From Pseudomonadota bacterium (GTDB taxonomy: Bacteria; Pseudomonadota; Gammaproteobacteria; DASZBR01): a stretch of 64,000 bases of DNA. This document shows positions 28,501 through 34,857 of this stretch, one piece after another. A model generated the notes under the pieces. It saw nothing but the letters and a program-made list of their open reading frames with translations. It made no database searches and was not told where the DNA came from. Every line of letters begins with the position of its first letter. The stretch's first letter is position 1. Made by a program: the position numbers and the translations under genes. The stretch covers positions 1-64,000 of the forward strand of contig JAJYDF010000015.1 of NCBI GenBank assembly GCA_021777765.1, given 5' to 3'.

Positions 28501-28975
28501 TTGTCCAGATATCAATATAAGAAATACCCAAGGTCATACGCCTTTATTCATAGCAGTCATGAGAGGCCATATAAAATTTGTTGAATTATTATTACAAGCT
28601 AAAGCTGATTACACCATCTCCGATAATTTTGGTTTGACGCCACTTAAAATGGCAGAACAACTGCAAAATAAAGAAATGTGTCAATTATTAAATAATATAA
28701 ATATCAATTTAGCTGCTCCAACATCATTAATGCCTCCTTCTCTTAAAAAAGCGCCAGCAACTTATTTACAACGTAACGGGTTATTTGGGCAACCCTCATC
28801 GGCAGTCACTTTAGGTACCACAACTAACCCACAAGATTTGGAAGACAAACAATTACAACAAGCCATTGAGCGTTCTCTACATGATTCTTCTGCACAATCT
28901 ACACCTGAAAAATCTGACGAAGAATTATTGAATGAAGCAATTGCTTTATCATTACAATCAAAGAGCGCCCCTTAA
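19544..28975 (+). CDS. Giant NACHT-pentapeptide-WD40-ankyrin protein with C-terminal UIMs
   Basis: 3,143 residues. Order: NACHT-type NTPase (about 50-360) with Walker A 'SGDVGTGKT' (about 64), Walker-B-like 'FIFIFDNYG' and 'LLCNPLILNLFLIEI'; a short pentapeptide-repeat block (about 455-510, 'ANFNSMNLESANLSYADL'); a WD40 propeller region (about 525-1245, e.g. 'LVASASDDHLVILWDVN'); dozens of ankyrin repeats (about 1280-3045, e.g. 'TPLHIAVEKGFYQLTEVLLA'); and two ubiquitin-interacting motifs near 3098-3141 ('LQQAIERSL' and 'LNEAIALSL'). UIMs and this repeat mix are eukaryotic in style, so a host-directed protein or a threat-sensing STAND protein are both possible. No secretion signal is obvious. 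GGAAC lies before the ATG. The stop codon overlaps the convergent azoreductase stop. Confidence 0.88.
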   Translation: MNQIGNEVLQNDELLKKISQYNQTLLQTILAQLPSRRYSNYFELYNADIDNFLDHDKKVMLISGDVGTGKTVFSLYIANKILQRSQAQQTFIIYIDLNKLKTINQNLLAVHLQEAGFNTDQQTLLKKHYKFIFIFDNYGINHHFNNLYEQLKLGELSAKLIVNCHQALINDFIDETRFFAPLQNNKANNHLLHKIHLKGLAHQQLEETITNAEYNKFIQEHPLLQQLLCNPLILNLFLIEIEKEKKIEISNTLLKSLLQAWYVHFEARYLQAGLISAQDDFKNKCLQTCSIIANKMHADKVEVINYKPSSPLFPQQNPWEVFFKNDNMIKRLIRLSLPLKSLNKSTYQWLSSELQNYFLQSQPIQPTQAPSLTTQPAMKQTPATSPTVDNLDFFKQHLLTQDYAMLQMLADRSLRDPEFRKTLFGFIEKAKKDNQYAIASANAVSTFGFASISLAGYDLSYGKFKGANFNSMNLESANLSYADLTDATFHNAILRNINFNQAILNATDFGVYQVPELTLPSPSHPVQWVSQIYHPDKHQLVVNMGSEITLWDMQLNQKISSIKPRLILKIAHLNLSADGKYLIIGGALTDKYDASMAAELWDIEKISLIKLWHYDKNNKLSHFLKEPFIADPQNNRFGIFEEIHPASNLERINYQLNLCNIEQLNENSKMPLISHKDKIIFHPINGIMLRASSTNSTRDDSEFKNISFINSSTAKHVCDPIAIQNSYITCFEMSKDGKYIILATDKNHLQIWEICNPFGYKLIADQLINDPVNGICINPQQTFFITWSKLNINLYQLPSASLIYTWSEHTQQINTVIFNQAGNLVASASDDHLVILWDVNKKSAKEKLTNFHSEVNYLCFLDKNDQLLAADRTGFHYIWRTQTIGAQPMIVGHNDAITQIGYDATTELISTYGKDNNICTWKVNTGHLIRTIRLPNKEEQKFSTLCKEGKKFIQVVEEILYLWDLNSGNISLNHKFENPITHLAASSDLKNIALIMANTLYSFNPISQKITLLSHDTTIKKIFFSVNGNYLLAICNDQEDQIKIWDINTTTNLPEVSVTTGNITCIATDNKEQVIAIGCEWGHVYLLDIQTGKIIKKFHPDTTRVKQIYFSDNDELLHIVTFNWSGHNSYIFRINDRKQICSMRFQSDITSALTPQANLYICSGALFNEGIAAGFHADSFYRNMVEDPYGYLMRMSKFADYLTNFKFITEENLIITDEKGRIMLWQYKDFTIRKEWKLVWNSKSVLDLANSHLQQTKGLTKVNQTMITANQSNPQNQAIWQEIHLACAKNDKEKVKQLLQINSSLINCPGENNDTPLHIAVEKGFYQLTEVLLAAGANVKAKGGINGYTPLHVAAYFNRAEIAALLLQQRDIDITSRDDYKQSMPLHIAITKGHIALVKLLMEFDKQKTTYEARDKDGYTPFLVALFKGQDHIVKYLFTLDLNISAKSNYGNNALHLAIFECYLETVAFLLQSPHAEFFLKDTNQNLETPLHSAVCMGDIAKIELLCQYPIDFEHVNTNGFTYLHDAVSNGKDDAVAFLFKKNVKMKQPDKARKLPIDHAISKGFLLIVKQFLDHPAYQNISDNESGNLFNTYFNTSNNERRVKIFQLFIDRGLDKRLNDKQWPFLLSISIEKGLADELEIVLKAAQSAQSTAKNANDKLRKPTVVEAYKLFDEFLRWESDLAKKGALRRRILSILLEYGLDIDQAHPTVPSPYNKSIRQRIIKELPDLEQIIKKYRAEPLTITQQAAAKTTTADDYPLDKWDWRDDQAATSSSYLLEIIEKGKDINIKNHLGQTLLHLAVMNNKEDIIRILLRHNIKINEPDKEGETALFTAAALAHVEIVRLLINAGADINQARPDGVNPLLITACRELLLSPMDQKIEVVKLLLANDKINKNATTKDGLSVVHLAIHSEKHLLLKLCLELGCNKELPTQQGETPLQIAIQWGNVQALQVLLDAGVNLNVRYKDFNETVLHRAVQFDDADKVKLLVAKNIDVNAKDKGGNTAIYYAKSKAVIELLLTKKPLISIKNVQFQTPLQFAIACGNEILVSMLLDYGAGEEAQLQGINLLEFLQQTNLNPKIANLLIQRGFKINQQEEGDFTKLKIAVLSGDENAVNNIIGTANISDFNAKDSEGLSLLHRSVQNGSTAITRLLLNLGLDVNCTDNNGETPLHYAVKNYLVQETNLFLDAGADINKHCNQKYTPILMLSLFTPVPQYKERQIIILKKILSHPKLDPKVKGVNGSNAIDLALGQNSDVLQILVNDARFEKEQLNDFGHTPLFSAVQGSKLEAIKILLRSGVNPNKGDMFNKQTPLWYAVQQNLLEIIRELIKAKADVTITNNTYDSLLHIAKTKACVELLIQEGALINHRNYMGMTPIKVAIKLGNKEVVSALLSAGAGEIAKKEGDMLLHDAAAIGSIEIVELIMNANFDIKIKNKVGKTPLDIARMNKKDAVIKFLSSIMIDNNLANLAELPNSDKMADVLKQHVALNVNLVQKIIQTINTANSTNRAIILNQLKEKIGWSDLHQAMLSNNEEVIVQALTQPNIDINCSLNGEEGYGLTPLYVAALIGNLPAVQALLNLNVKIDIATKSGWTAIHAAMVFTNPNQIAIIKLLLQKYNNLDMRLANGFSLLHLAAVNKAHHILNLLLNAPYSLNVNCKDKAGLTPIFWSTYNNDPIGFELLAEAKADLMICDSESTNLLHFACFHQSIKMISLLLASHPALLQATNKSGTTPFHTFCIKNGSADVIQQMLALGANVNAQNNNGWTPLYFLLMNNAPLEKIKLILEKGPDLSLQFEGQLQTVLHLIAQQKFDLSIVQAIIAKSTSLEFRTINQETPLAIAIQHGNIEVAQALMDCGANIEARDYAGNTSLLRAVIFNQPKMIELLLLRNANSSAFSANFNGGTALHITSYMGNTAIAEQLLKKNPNLLESLDRNGLTPFLVAVCNDKQESIQFLIEKKCNIAARSFTKEGALHFAAQGNFIATAKMILQNCPDINIRNTQGHTPLFIAVMRGHIKFVELLLQAKADYTISDNFGLTPLKMAEQLQNKEMCQLLNNININLAAPTSLMPPSLKKAPATYLQRNGLFGQPSSAVTLGTTTNPQDLEDKQLQQAIERSLHDSSAQSTPEKSDEELLNEAIALSLQSKSAP

Positions 28976-29763
28976 AGCGCAAGTATCCTCGATGCCAGAG
29001 GAGTATCAGTGATGATATTATTGTTGGCTGTCTGTTGTGCAATTTGTCGATGGTCATATTGCACAACAGATGGCGTACAAAACAGACTATTTTTAATGAG
29101 TGGTGATCGTGCATTACTCTCTGTAATAGCAGATTCTTTATTGTTTTGCTTATCAAATGATAATTGATCTTTTATCATAAAATTATCAATGAATTGTTGA
29201 ATTTCCTCTTTGGCTTTTACAATAGCTGCTTTGCAAATCTCCTCAGATTTGCAAAGTCCTTGAGCGGCAATAAAAGTAATATTCGTTAAATCAATTTCTG
29301 CTAGATAGGCTTTTATATAAGGAGTAACAAAATTTAAAGAACTATTTAGATAATTTCCTCCCATTGTTGTTATAACTAAGACGCTTTTATTTTTACCATA
29401 ATCAGCATGCCATGTTTCACCTTCAATAGCGATGTGATCAAAATAAGCTTTTAATGTAGATGGAATCGAATAATTATGCATAGGAACACCGATAACAATA
29501 ACATCAGCGGTTTTTAATTCCGCAATTAATTCAATGGATAATTTTCTAGTGAGATTATCTTTTATGTTCTCACTTTGCGGCATATTAATTGCTTCTATTG
29601 AACTATCCCTTAAATGAGGAATTGGATTTTTTCCTATATCACGTTCTATCACTTTATCTTCAGGGTATTTGCTTAACCATGCTGTAATAAAATGGTTTGT
29701 TAATTCCCTGGATTTCGAGTTGTTTAAACTGGGTGTAGAATTAATGAGCAATACACTTCTCAT
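28972..29763 (-). CDS. FMN-dependent NADH:quinone/azo reductase (AzoR family) with extended tail
   Basis: 263 residues from ATG 29763, chosen because AAGGAG lies 6 bases upstream; a TTG start nine codons earlier is unlikely. The flavodoxin-like fold shows 'LLINSTPSLNNSKSRELTNH' (phosphate-binding start), 'GVPMHNYSIPSTLKAYFDHI' and 'VITTMGGNY', typical of AzoR (once called ACP phosphodiesterase). It should reduce quinones or azo compounds with NADH as a cytosolic dimer. Relatives end near residue 200; here about 65 extra polar residues follow, without recognisable domain. It is 27 bp after the DUF924 gene and probably co-transcribed. Its stop overlaps that of the giant gene. Confidence 0.85.
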   Translation of the reverse strand: MRSVLLINSTPSLNNSKSRELTNHFITAWLSKYPEDKVIERDIGKNPIPHLRDSSIEAINMPQSENIKDNLTRKLSIELIAELKTADVIVIGVPMHNYSIPSTLKAYFDHIAIEGETWHADYGKNKSVLVITTMGGNYLNSSLNFVTPYIKAYLAEIDLTNITFIAAQGLCKSEEICKAAIVKAKEEIQQFIDNFMIKDQLSFDKQNNKESAITESNARSPLIKNSLFCTPSVVQYDHRQIAQQTANNNIITDTPLASRILAL

Positions 29764-29790
29764 AACAATCTCCTTATTTTTCCGAATCAA

Positions 29791-32022
29791 TTAAAGTGCA
29801 AATCGTGTATTTTCAATTTGAGGTATCACATTAATTGGTTGCTTATCTGCTGATACAGATTTTAATTTATTCACATTTTCTTCCATCACTTGCTCTTTTT
29901 TAACTGCATTTGCTTTTTGGAAAAATCCAAGGCCGCTGTTATAAAAGTTTTTTGCTCCGGAAGATATTTTATTTGATAACATATACATGCCTAGCATGAT
30001 TATTAATATGCAAGCAATTTGCACTTTATAGCTTTCATCTGAATTTTTCGCATATGCACCTAATCCCATCATTAACATGGTTGAAAGCAGATCAGTTTTA
30101 TCAACACTATTAATGGCCGACTTTATATTTGTCTGAATAGGATTTTCTCTAGGCGTTGATTGATGAGATGTTAAACCATTTTTATTCTGGCTAGCCCTAT
30201 CATGTGCTGCGGATAAGAATTGAAGTTCTTCTTGTGTAGAGCTTCTACCTAAAACACTATTTCTATAGGGAAAACGGCCAAATTTTTGTATAGCATCGCT
30301 GTGCTCTTTTGCGTATTTCAGTGTCTCTGCAAATACTGCTTCATTTTCAGTACCGCGATTTTCTTCATCTAACTTAGAAAACATGGCAACACTTTTATCT
30401 TGGATTGCTTTATCTTCACTGTGTTGTAAAGGCATATATACAAACCATCTACACACTGGAGCAAGTGCTAAATCTTGTTCTGCTTTGATCATATCAAGCG
30501 CTATTTTTGTGGATAATTCATCACTAGCGTATGATTTTTTATTACCGCGATAAATATTTCTTGAGAATTGATCCAATATAATGATTAACGCTAAGGATTG
30601 CGCAGCCGTTCTATTGCATTGTAAAAATTTACCATTATTGATTTCATCAATATATTTCCCAAATTTATTGCGAATTGTTTCATCAAATGAGCTATCAGCA
30701 TTAAACCACCGATCTCTCATTTCTTGTGATGGCATTTTGTTTATAGGTAATTGACCAAACCAGAATTTTAATACTTCATTAGTTAAGTCTTGCAGCTCAA
30801 TCATTTCTGAAACTTTTTCTTTAGCGATAGCGCGCGCTTCTGGATTAACATTATAGACTTTACATTCATTTGGTTTTTCTAAAGGATTTTGCAGTGGTTT
30901 TGGTGTTGAAAGTTGCAATTGATGTATTTGTGCTAAATAATTTTTTACTGTTAAATTTTGCTTTAAGTAGTTATATAAATGTAAATAAGCCATTCCAACA
31001 GCATTGATACCGATAAATTCATGCCCCCTTAATTTCTGCGCAATAGGACAACCTGATCCCAGTAGACCTGGATTTCTTTTACCATCCACAACTAATCTAC
31101 TGCTTCGATACATATCTTGTGTAGCTTTGCAATATTCATTAAAAGCATTGCTAAATGATAATTTCTCTAATGAACCATTGGCTAGGTCAAATGTTTCATT
31201 AAAAAATATACCTTGGCGAATAGAAGGCAATGTATAACTAAATGGCACTTTAACTGCGATTCTCTGTGGCGCATTTTCGTTAATGATATGTGCTAATAAT
31301 TCATCGAAACTTAAATTATTTATTTTTTTTGCTGTTAAACTTGATAAAGTTGCCTGAAAACTTTGTATACCTTCTTGTAAAGTATCTATTGTTGAAATGA
31401 TTGCGTGTTGCTCAATTGCTGACATTTTTTCTGCTTTTTTTCTGCCCCGTAAAGTTTCTTCTGCTAATAAAGGCCAATGCTCAATTTCGGCTTTTAATGC
31501 AGATTCTTTTAATTTATCCGTCATGCGTAACAATATTGTTGTTGTTAACAACATTAAAACAGAATTATCGATGCCATATTCACCGATAGGAATGACGGTA
31601 GTATCTGCAGCATGATTATTTGCTTCTTTTTGATCAGCCTTTACCGGTGCCCATAAGTAATTTGAAAACTTACCAACTAATAATTCGCTCAAATTATAAG
31701 GCTTTAATACCGCTGTCTCATTAAGGTGTTTTAGAAACGATTGAAAATAATGTTTTTCATTTTCAGTTAATTGTGTCTTCTTACCAGAGGTAAGAACAAC
31801 ATCGTTTTCAATTTCAGGAGCCGATTGCTGATAAATGTCAAATTTTGATGATTGATAATCAACCTGTGCAATTGTTAAATTATTTAAATAGGTTTGAATT
31901 TCCTCAGCAGATAAATTCGTGACATGTTGATTGAGCTCCTCGCATAAAGGAGTAAAAACATTTCTCAGATTCTCAGAAACAACACGGTTATATGAAACGA
32001 CTTCTGTAGGTATGTTACGCAT
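29791..32022 (-). CDS. Large DUF924-containing protein with membrane segment
   Basis: 743 residues from ATG 32022 (GAGGAG 7 bases upstream; a TTG five codons earlier is rejected). Residues about 410-610 are a DUF924 domain ('EVLKFWFGQLP', 'MRDRWFNAD', 'ALIIILDQFSRNIYRG', 'YMPLQHSED', 'FGRFPYRN'), a helical fold whose role is not established. Ordinary DUF924 proteins are about 180-200 residues, so the 400-residue N-terminal part, with no family I know, is unusual; it contains 'GSGCPIAQKLRGHEF'. Residues about 650-685 ('KVQIACILIIMLGMYML') are a membrane segment followed by a polar tail. It is first in a two-gene unit with the azoreductase and is divergent from the LuxR-type gene at 32320. Confidence 0.75.
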   Translation of the reverse strand: MRNIPTEVVSYNRVVSENLRNVFTPLCEELNQHVTNLSAEEIQTYLNNLTIAQVDYQSSKFDIYQQSAPEIENDVVLTSGKKTQLTENEKHYFQSFLKHLNETAVLKPYNLSELLVGKFSNYLWAPVKADQKEANNHAADTTVIPIGEYGIDNSVLMLLTTTILLRMTDKLKESALKAEIEHWPLLAEETLRGRKKAEKMSAIEQHAIISTIDTLQEGIQSFQATLSSLTAKKINNLSFDELLAHIINENAPQRIAVKVPFSYTLPSIRQGIFFNETFDLANGSLEKLSFSNAFNEYCKATQDMYRSSRLVVDGKRNPGLLGSGCPIAQKLRGHEFIGINAVGMAYLHLYNYLKQNLTVKNYLAQIHQLQLSTPKPLQNPLEKPNECKVYNVNPEARAIAKEKVSEMIELQDLTNEVLKFWFGQLPINKMPSQEMRDRWFNADSSFDETIRNKFGKYIDEINNGKFLQCNRTAAQSLALIIILDQFSRNIYRGNKKSYASDELSTKIALDMIKAEQDLALAPVCRWFVYMPLQHSEDKAIQDKSVAMFSKLDEENRGTENEAVFAETLKYAKEHSDAIQKFGRFPYRNSVLGRSSTQEELQFLSAAHDRASQNKNGLTSHQSTPRENPIQTNIKSAINSVDKTDLLSTMLMMGLGAYAKNSDESYKVQIACILIIMLGMYMLSNKISSGAKNFYNSGLGFFQKANAVKKEQVMEENVNKLKSVSADKQPINVIPQIENTRFAL

Positions 32023-32319
32023 AGTTAAGCTCCTCAAGTAAATTAATAAAATGGTTGGATTTCTTGTTTCGACTTGAGGCGCATTACACTGGAAATTTAA
32101 AAAATGGATAATTCGTACTTATACATCGTGGTTATTAGCTCGGTATTTATACGGATACCACTTCTATCAGACATTTCTGGGTGAATAATAAGATTTGACT
32201 CGGGCAATTACAGTAAAGCAATTCGCATAGGTCTTAGTACGGATACACAAACAACACCTTAAAAAAGAAAATACGTAAAAATACTTTTTATTTTCTAAAT
32301 TTTTAAGGAGGGCTTTACC

Positions 32320-32595
32320 ATGAGTAATATTATAAAAATGAATTTAACGAATTGCCTTAGTGAAAAAGATAACATTTTAAATAACATTCGAAACCATCTT
32401 ACGTCACGAGAAAAAGAAAGCTTAATGTATTTACTGCAAGGGAAAAGCGCCAAACAAATTGCTAAAAATATGCATCTCTCTCATCGCACAGTTGAATTTT
32501 ATTTAGATAATATAAGAAAGAAGTTAAATGTACCTAGTCGTTTGAGTCTCATTAGCATTTTAAAGTTATCAGATATTGAAATATTATGCGGATAA
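32320..32595 (+). CDS. Stand-alone LuxR-type helix-turn-helix regulator
   Basis: 91 residues. Nearly the whole protein is a GerE/LuxR DNA-binding domain: 'LTSREKESLMYLLQGKSAKQ' and 'LSHRTVEFYLDNIRKKLNV'. There is no sensor or receiver domain. A strong AAGGAGGG lies 7 bases before the ATG. It shares 'GKSAK', 'RTV' and 'YLDN' with the PAS-LuxR protein at 13768, so the two probably derive from one family and may recognise similar sites. It is divergent from the DUF924-azoreductase unit across a 297-bp spacer. A role as a local regulator is inferred. Confidence 0.85.
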   Translation: MSNIIKMNLTNCLSEKDNILNNIRNHLTSREKESLMYLLQGKSAKQIAKNMHLSHRTVEFYLDNIRKKLNVPSRLSLISILKLSDIEILCG

Positions 32596-32665
32596 TTTTT
32601 ACCCTATGTAATGCTTACTTGGAAAGATAAAGAGCAGGATTATAATATTGTTTTTTTAATATACT

Positions 32666-33536
32666 TTAATGGAAAAATAAAATATTTTTATGATAAACTT
32701 TTCTTATTTCACTAGATTTATCAAATGATTTATCATAAAGGTAGGGGGTAATTAAACATGTTGTTTGAAAGCCAAACTTTTTACTTACACCTTCTGCCAT
32801 GTGTGGCGGTTCTAGTTGGGAAATCGCATGACGACAACCTAATTTTTTAGCTTCTTGGATGACGTGTTGTGTTAATACTGAGCATAATCCAGCACCCTGC
32901 GCTTTAGGCAAAGTAGCGGCATTATAATCCCATCACTGAATCACAAAGATATCCTGTTAAAATTGCAACAGGTTCATCGTCATAATAACCTAAATAGTGT
33001 CTCAGCTTATTATCAGCCCCATAAGATTTATAGACTGATGAGAAATCTAAAATTGCTGCATCAGTCATTTGAAACACCTCTTTAAAAATATTAATAAATT
33101 GCTGATATTCACTATCGAATGCAACCTCTTTTATTTTAATTTTTCTTGGCATATCAAAATAATTTATATCATCAATATTAATTTCTATGCCTAAATTAGC
33201 AGGTTGTGGTAAAAAACCAAATTGCATCAATTGCTTATTATTAACATCGGAGATAGGTGAGTTCGATGCTAACCATAAGATGAATGGCAACTTTTTATGA
33301 GAAAAATAATTTATAATATCGGGAAAATATTGCAATTTTATTTTATCATAAATATTGCTCACAAATGCCCCGTTAAAAAATGGTGATGAAGAAGTACCAA
33401 TACAATAACAAAATGATTGTTGCATTAAATCAGCTGATGCATTCGCATAAGTTGAATTATTTACAGCTGTTCTAAATAAACTGATCATATTATTGATGAT
33501 GGGGTTTTTAAACCATGTTGGCGGCTTAATAAGCAT
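32666..33536 (-). pseudogene. GNAT-type acetyltransferase, frameshifted
   Basis: The upstream frame (33536-32922) ends at 'GYLCDSVMGL' just as the acetyl-CoA-binding part begins. The continuation 'PKAQGAGLCSVLTQHVIQ' with 'FGFQTTCLI' lies in another frame at 32911-32666. Restoring two bases (a lost TA in a TATA run near 32922) rejoins them into one protein of about 290 residues with the GNAT motif A pattern Q-x-x-G-x-G/A. The gene is probably inactive, or the sequence has an error at this dinucleotide. Substrate is unknown. Confidence 0.75.
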
Positions 33537-33620
33537 ATTATTAATTCCCTATTTTTATTAAAAGGAAAGCTGCTCTTCCTTTGTTCCTTCACCATCTTGC
33601 AAATATAAATAAAATACAAA

Positions 33621-34472
33621 TTACATTCTATTTCTATGTGTATTTGTCTGTAATAGATGACATAATTGATCAGCTTTACAATCAGCTTCTTTCTCATATT
33701 CTAATAAATCATGGACATTAAATGTCCTATTAGTAACTATTTTCACCACGATGTCACTTGAATATTGATCAAGATATTGGTTAAGTCCACCTAATCTCTT
33801 ATACTGATCTAAATGCGCCATCTCATGTAATAACCAATGTAAATCTTGCGCATTATTTTCAGGATCAATAGTCCTAGGAAAAAACACTTCTCCAGGAAAA
33901 GTAATCGCTGTATTTTCTTGTTGTGTATTAATATTTTCAGCATATCTCATTGCAGATAAATCAACTTGATAATGATTCTGATAGGTATCAATTATTCGTT
34001 GTGAAAGTTTTTTCCATTTACCTTCTGTCGCTGCTTGATTTTGCAAACCGTTCCAATGCGCTGTAACAATCGTGTAAACAGCCTGCATAATTTGTACATT
34101 TTTAAGAATATCTCTAACGCCAATTTGACCAATTTTTTCTAACAATTTACCTACATTATTTGCATTTGCCAGATCTTTAACATCTTCAACTATTTGAGCA
34201 GGAGTGGGTGTTAGACCTACAGGATCACCAGGTACCGCAGCAATAATATTTTGTAAAGTTGGTTTTTCAACAGCAGCAACAATATTATTTACTGTATTAA
34301 CAGGATGGCTAATAACTGATTGCACATGTGCAGAATGCACATTATTTACTGTAGTAACTACATCTTTTACCGGCTGTGGTAACAGCGGCACTGCATTTAC
34401 AACAGTATTTGTAACAGACGTTACTGCTTTGACATGTTCTACCGGATTGAATACTTTGAAAACACCGCCCAT
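33621..34472 (-). CDS. Zincin-like metallopeptidase-type protein (HEMAH motif)
   Basis: 283 residues, no family firmly recognised. Residues 1-100 are a Val/Asn/Thr-rich, helical, low-complexity region with repeated 'VVNAV' and 'VNNI' words. Around 211-265 lies 'LHWLLHEMAHLDQY' with H216-E217-x-x-H220 and, 42 residues on, 'EYEKEADCKAD' (E262), the spacing of a HExxH zinc site with a third glutamate ligand, resembling DUF4157-type proteins. GAGG lies 9 bases before the ATG. There is no signal peptide, so it would be cytosolic or exported by a non-Sec route. In this accessory region a toxin or effector is plausible. Catalysis is inferred from the motif. Confidence 0.6.
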   Translation of the reverse strand: MGGVFKVFNPVEHVKAVTSVTNTVVNAVPLLPQPVKDVVTTVNNVHSAHVQSVISHPVNTVNNIVAAVEKPTLQNIIAAVPGDPVGLTPTPAQIVEDVKDLANANNVGKLLEKIGQIGVRDILKNVQIMQAVYTIVTAHWNGLQNQAATEGKWKKLSQRIIDTYQNHYQVDLSAMRYAENINTQQENTAITFPGEVFFPRTIDPENNAQDLHWLLHEMAHLDQYKRLGGLNQYLDQYSSDIVVKIVTNRTFNVHDLLEYEKEADCKADQLCHLLQTNTHRNRM

Positions 34473-34857
34473 AATTTTGTACCTCTTATAAAAAATAATA
34501 AATTCTCAATCTTGTGAATGAAAAGTGTGTTAATACGATTTTTTAATAAATTTCAATTAATTTGCAATACGTCGTATTAAGAAGAGATGATATATATATC
34601 TAAATGACCCATAAATACCGTATTACTACTCACACAATAGATACAAAATATTTATGCGCTATATTAAATAGCGAGACTAATGATGAAATAATAATTGATA
34701 TTATGCGTGTAAATGTTCTGAATAAAATGATTATTAAACATTATCAAATAAAATTAAAAATAAAACGATTTGATAAAAATGGTGGTTTTGGGTTATTAAT
34801 AATATGTGGAATGTTATTCAATGAAGCGTCGAATTAAATTTAAATAATCGACTCAAT
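34473..34857. other. Spacer with no convincing gene
   Basis: It contains the promoter side of the zincin-like gene and a 77-codon plus-strand frame (34604-34837) that has no Shine-Dalgarno and no recognisable family. I treat the frame as chance in AT-rich DNA. No clear terminator for the cation-efflux gene is visible. Confidence 0.4.

Noticed and set aside
33485..33697. 70-codon minus frame between the acetyltransferase remnant and the zincin-like gene
   Set aside because: It overlaps both neighbours in another frame and has no independent support.
34604..34837. 77-codon plus-strand frame
   Set aside because: No ribosome-binding site and no recognisable fold; the rest of the spacer is also empty.
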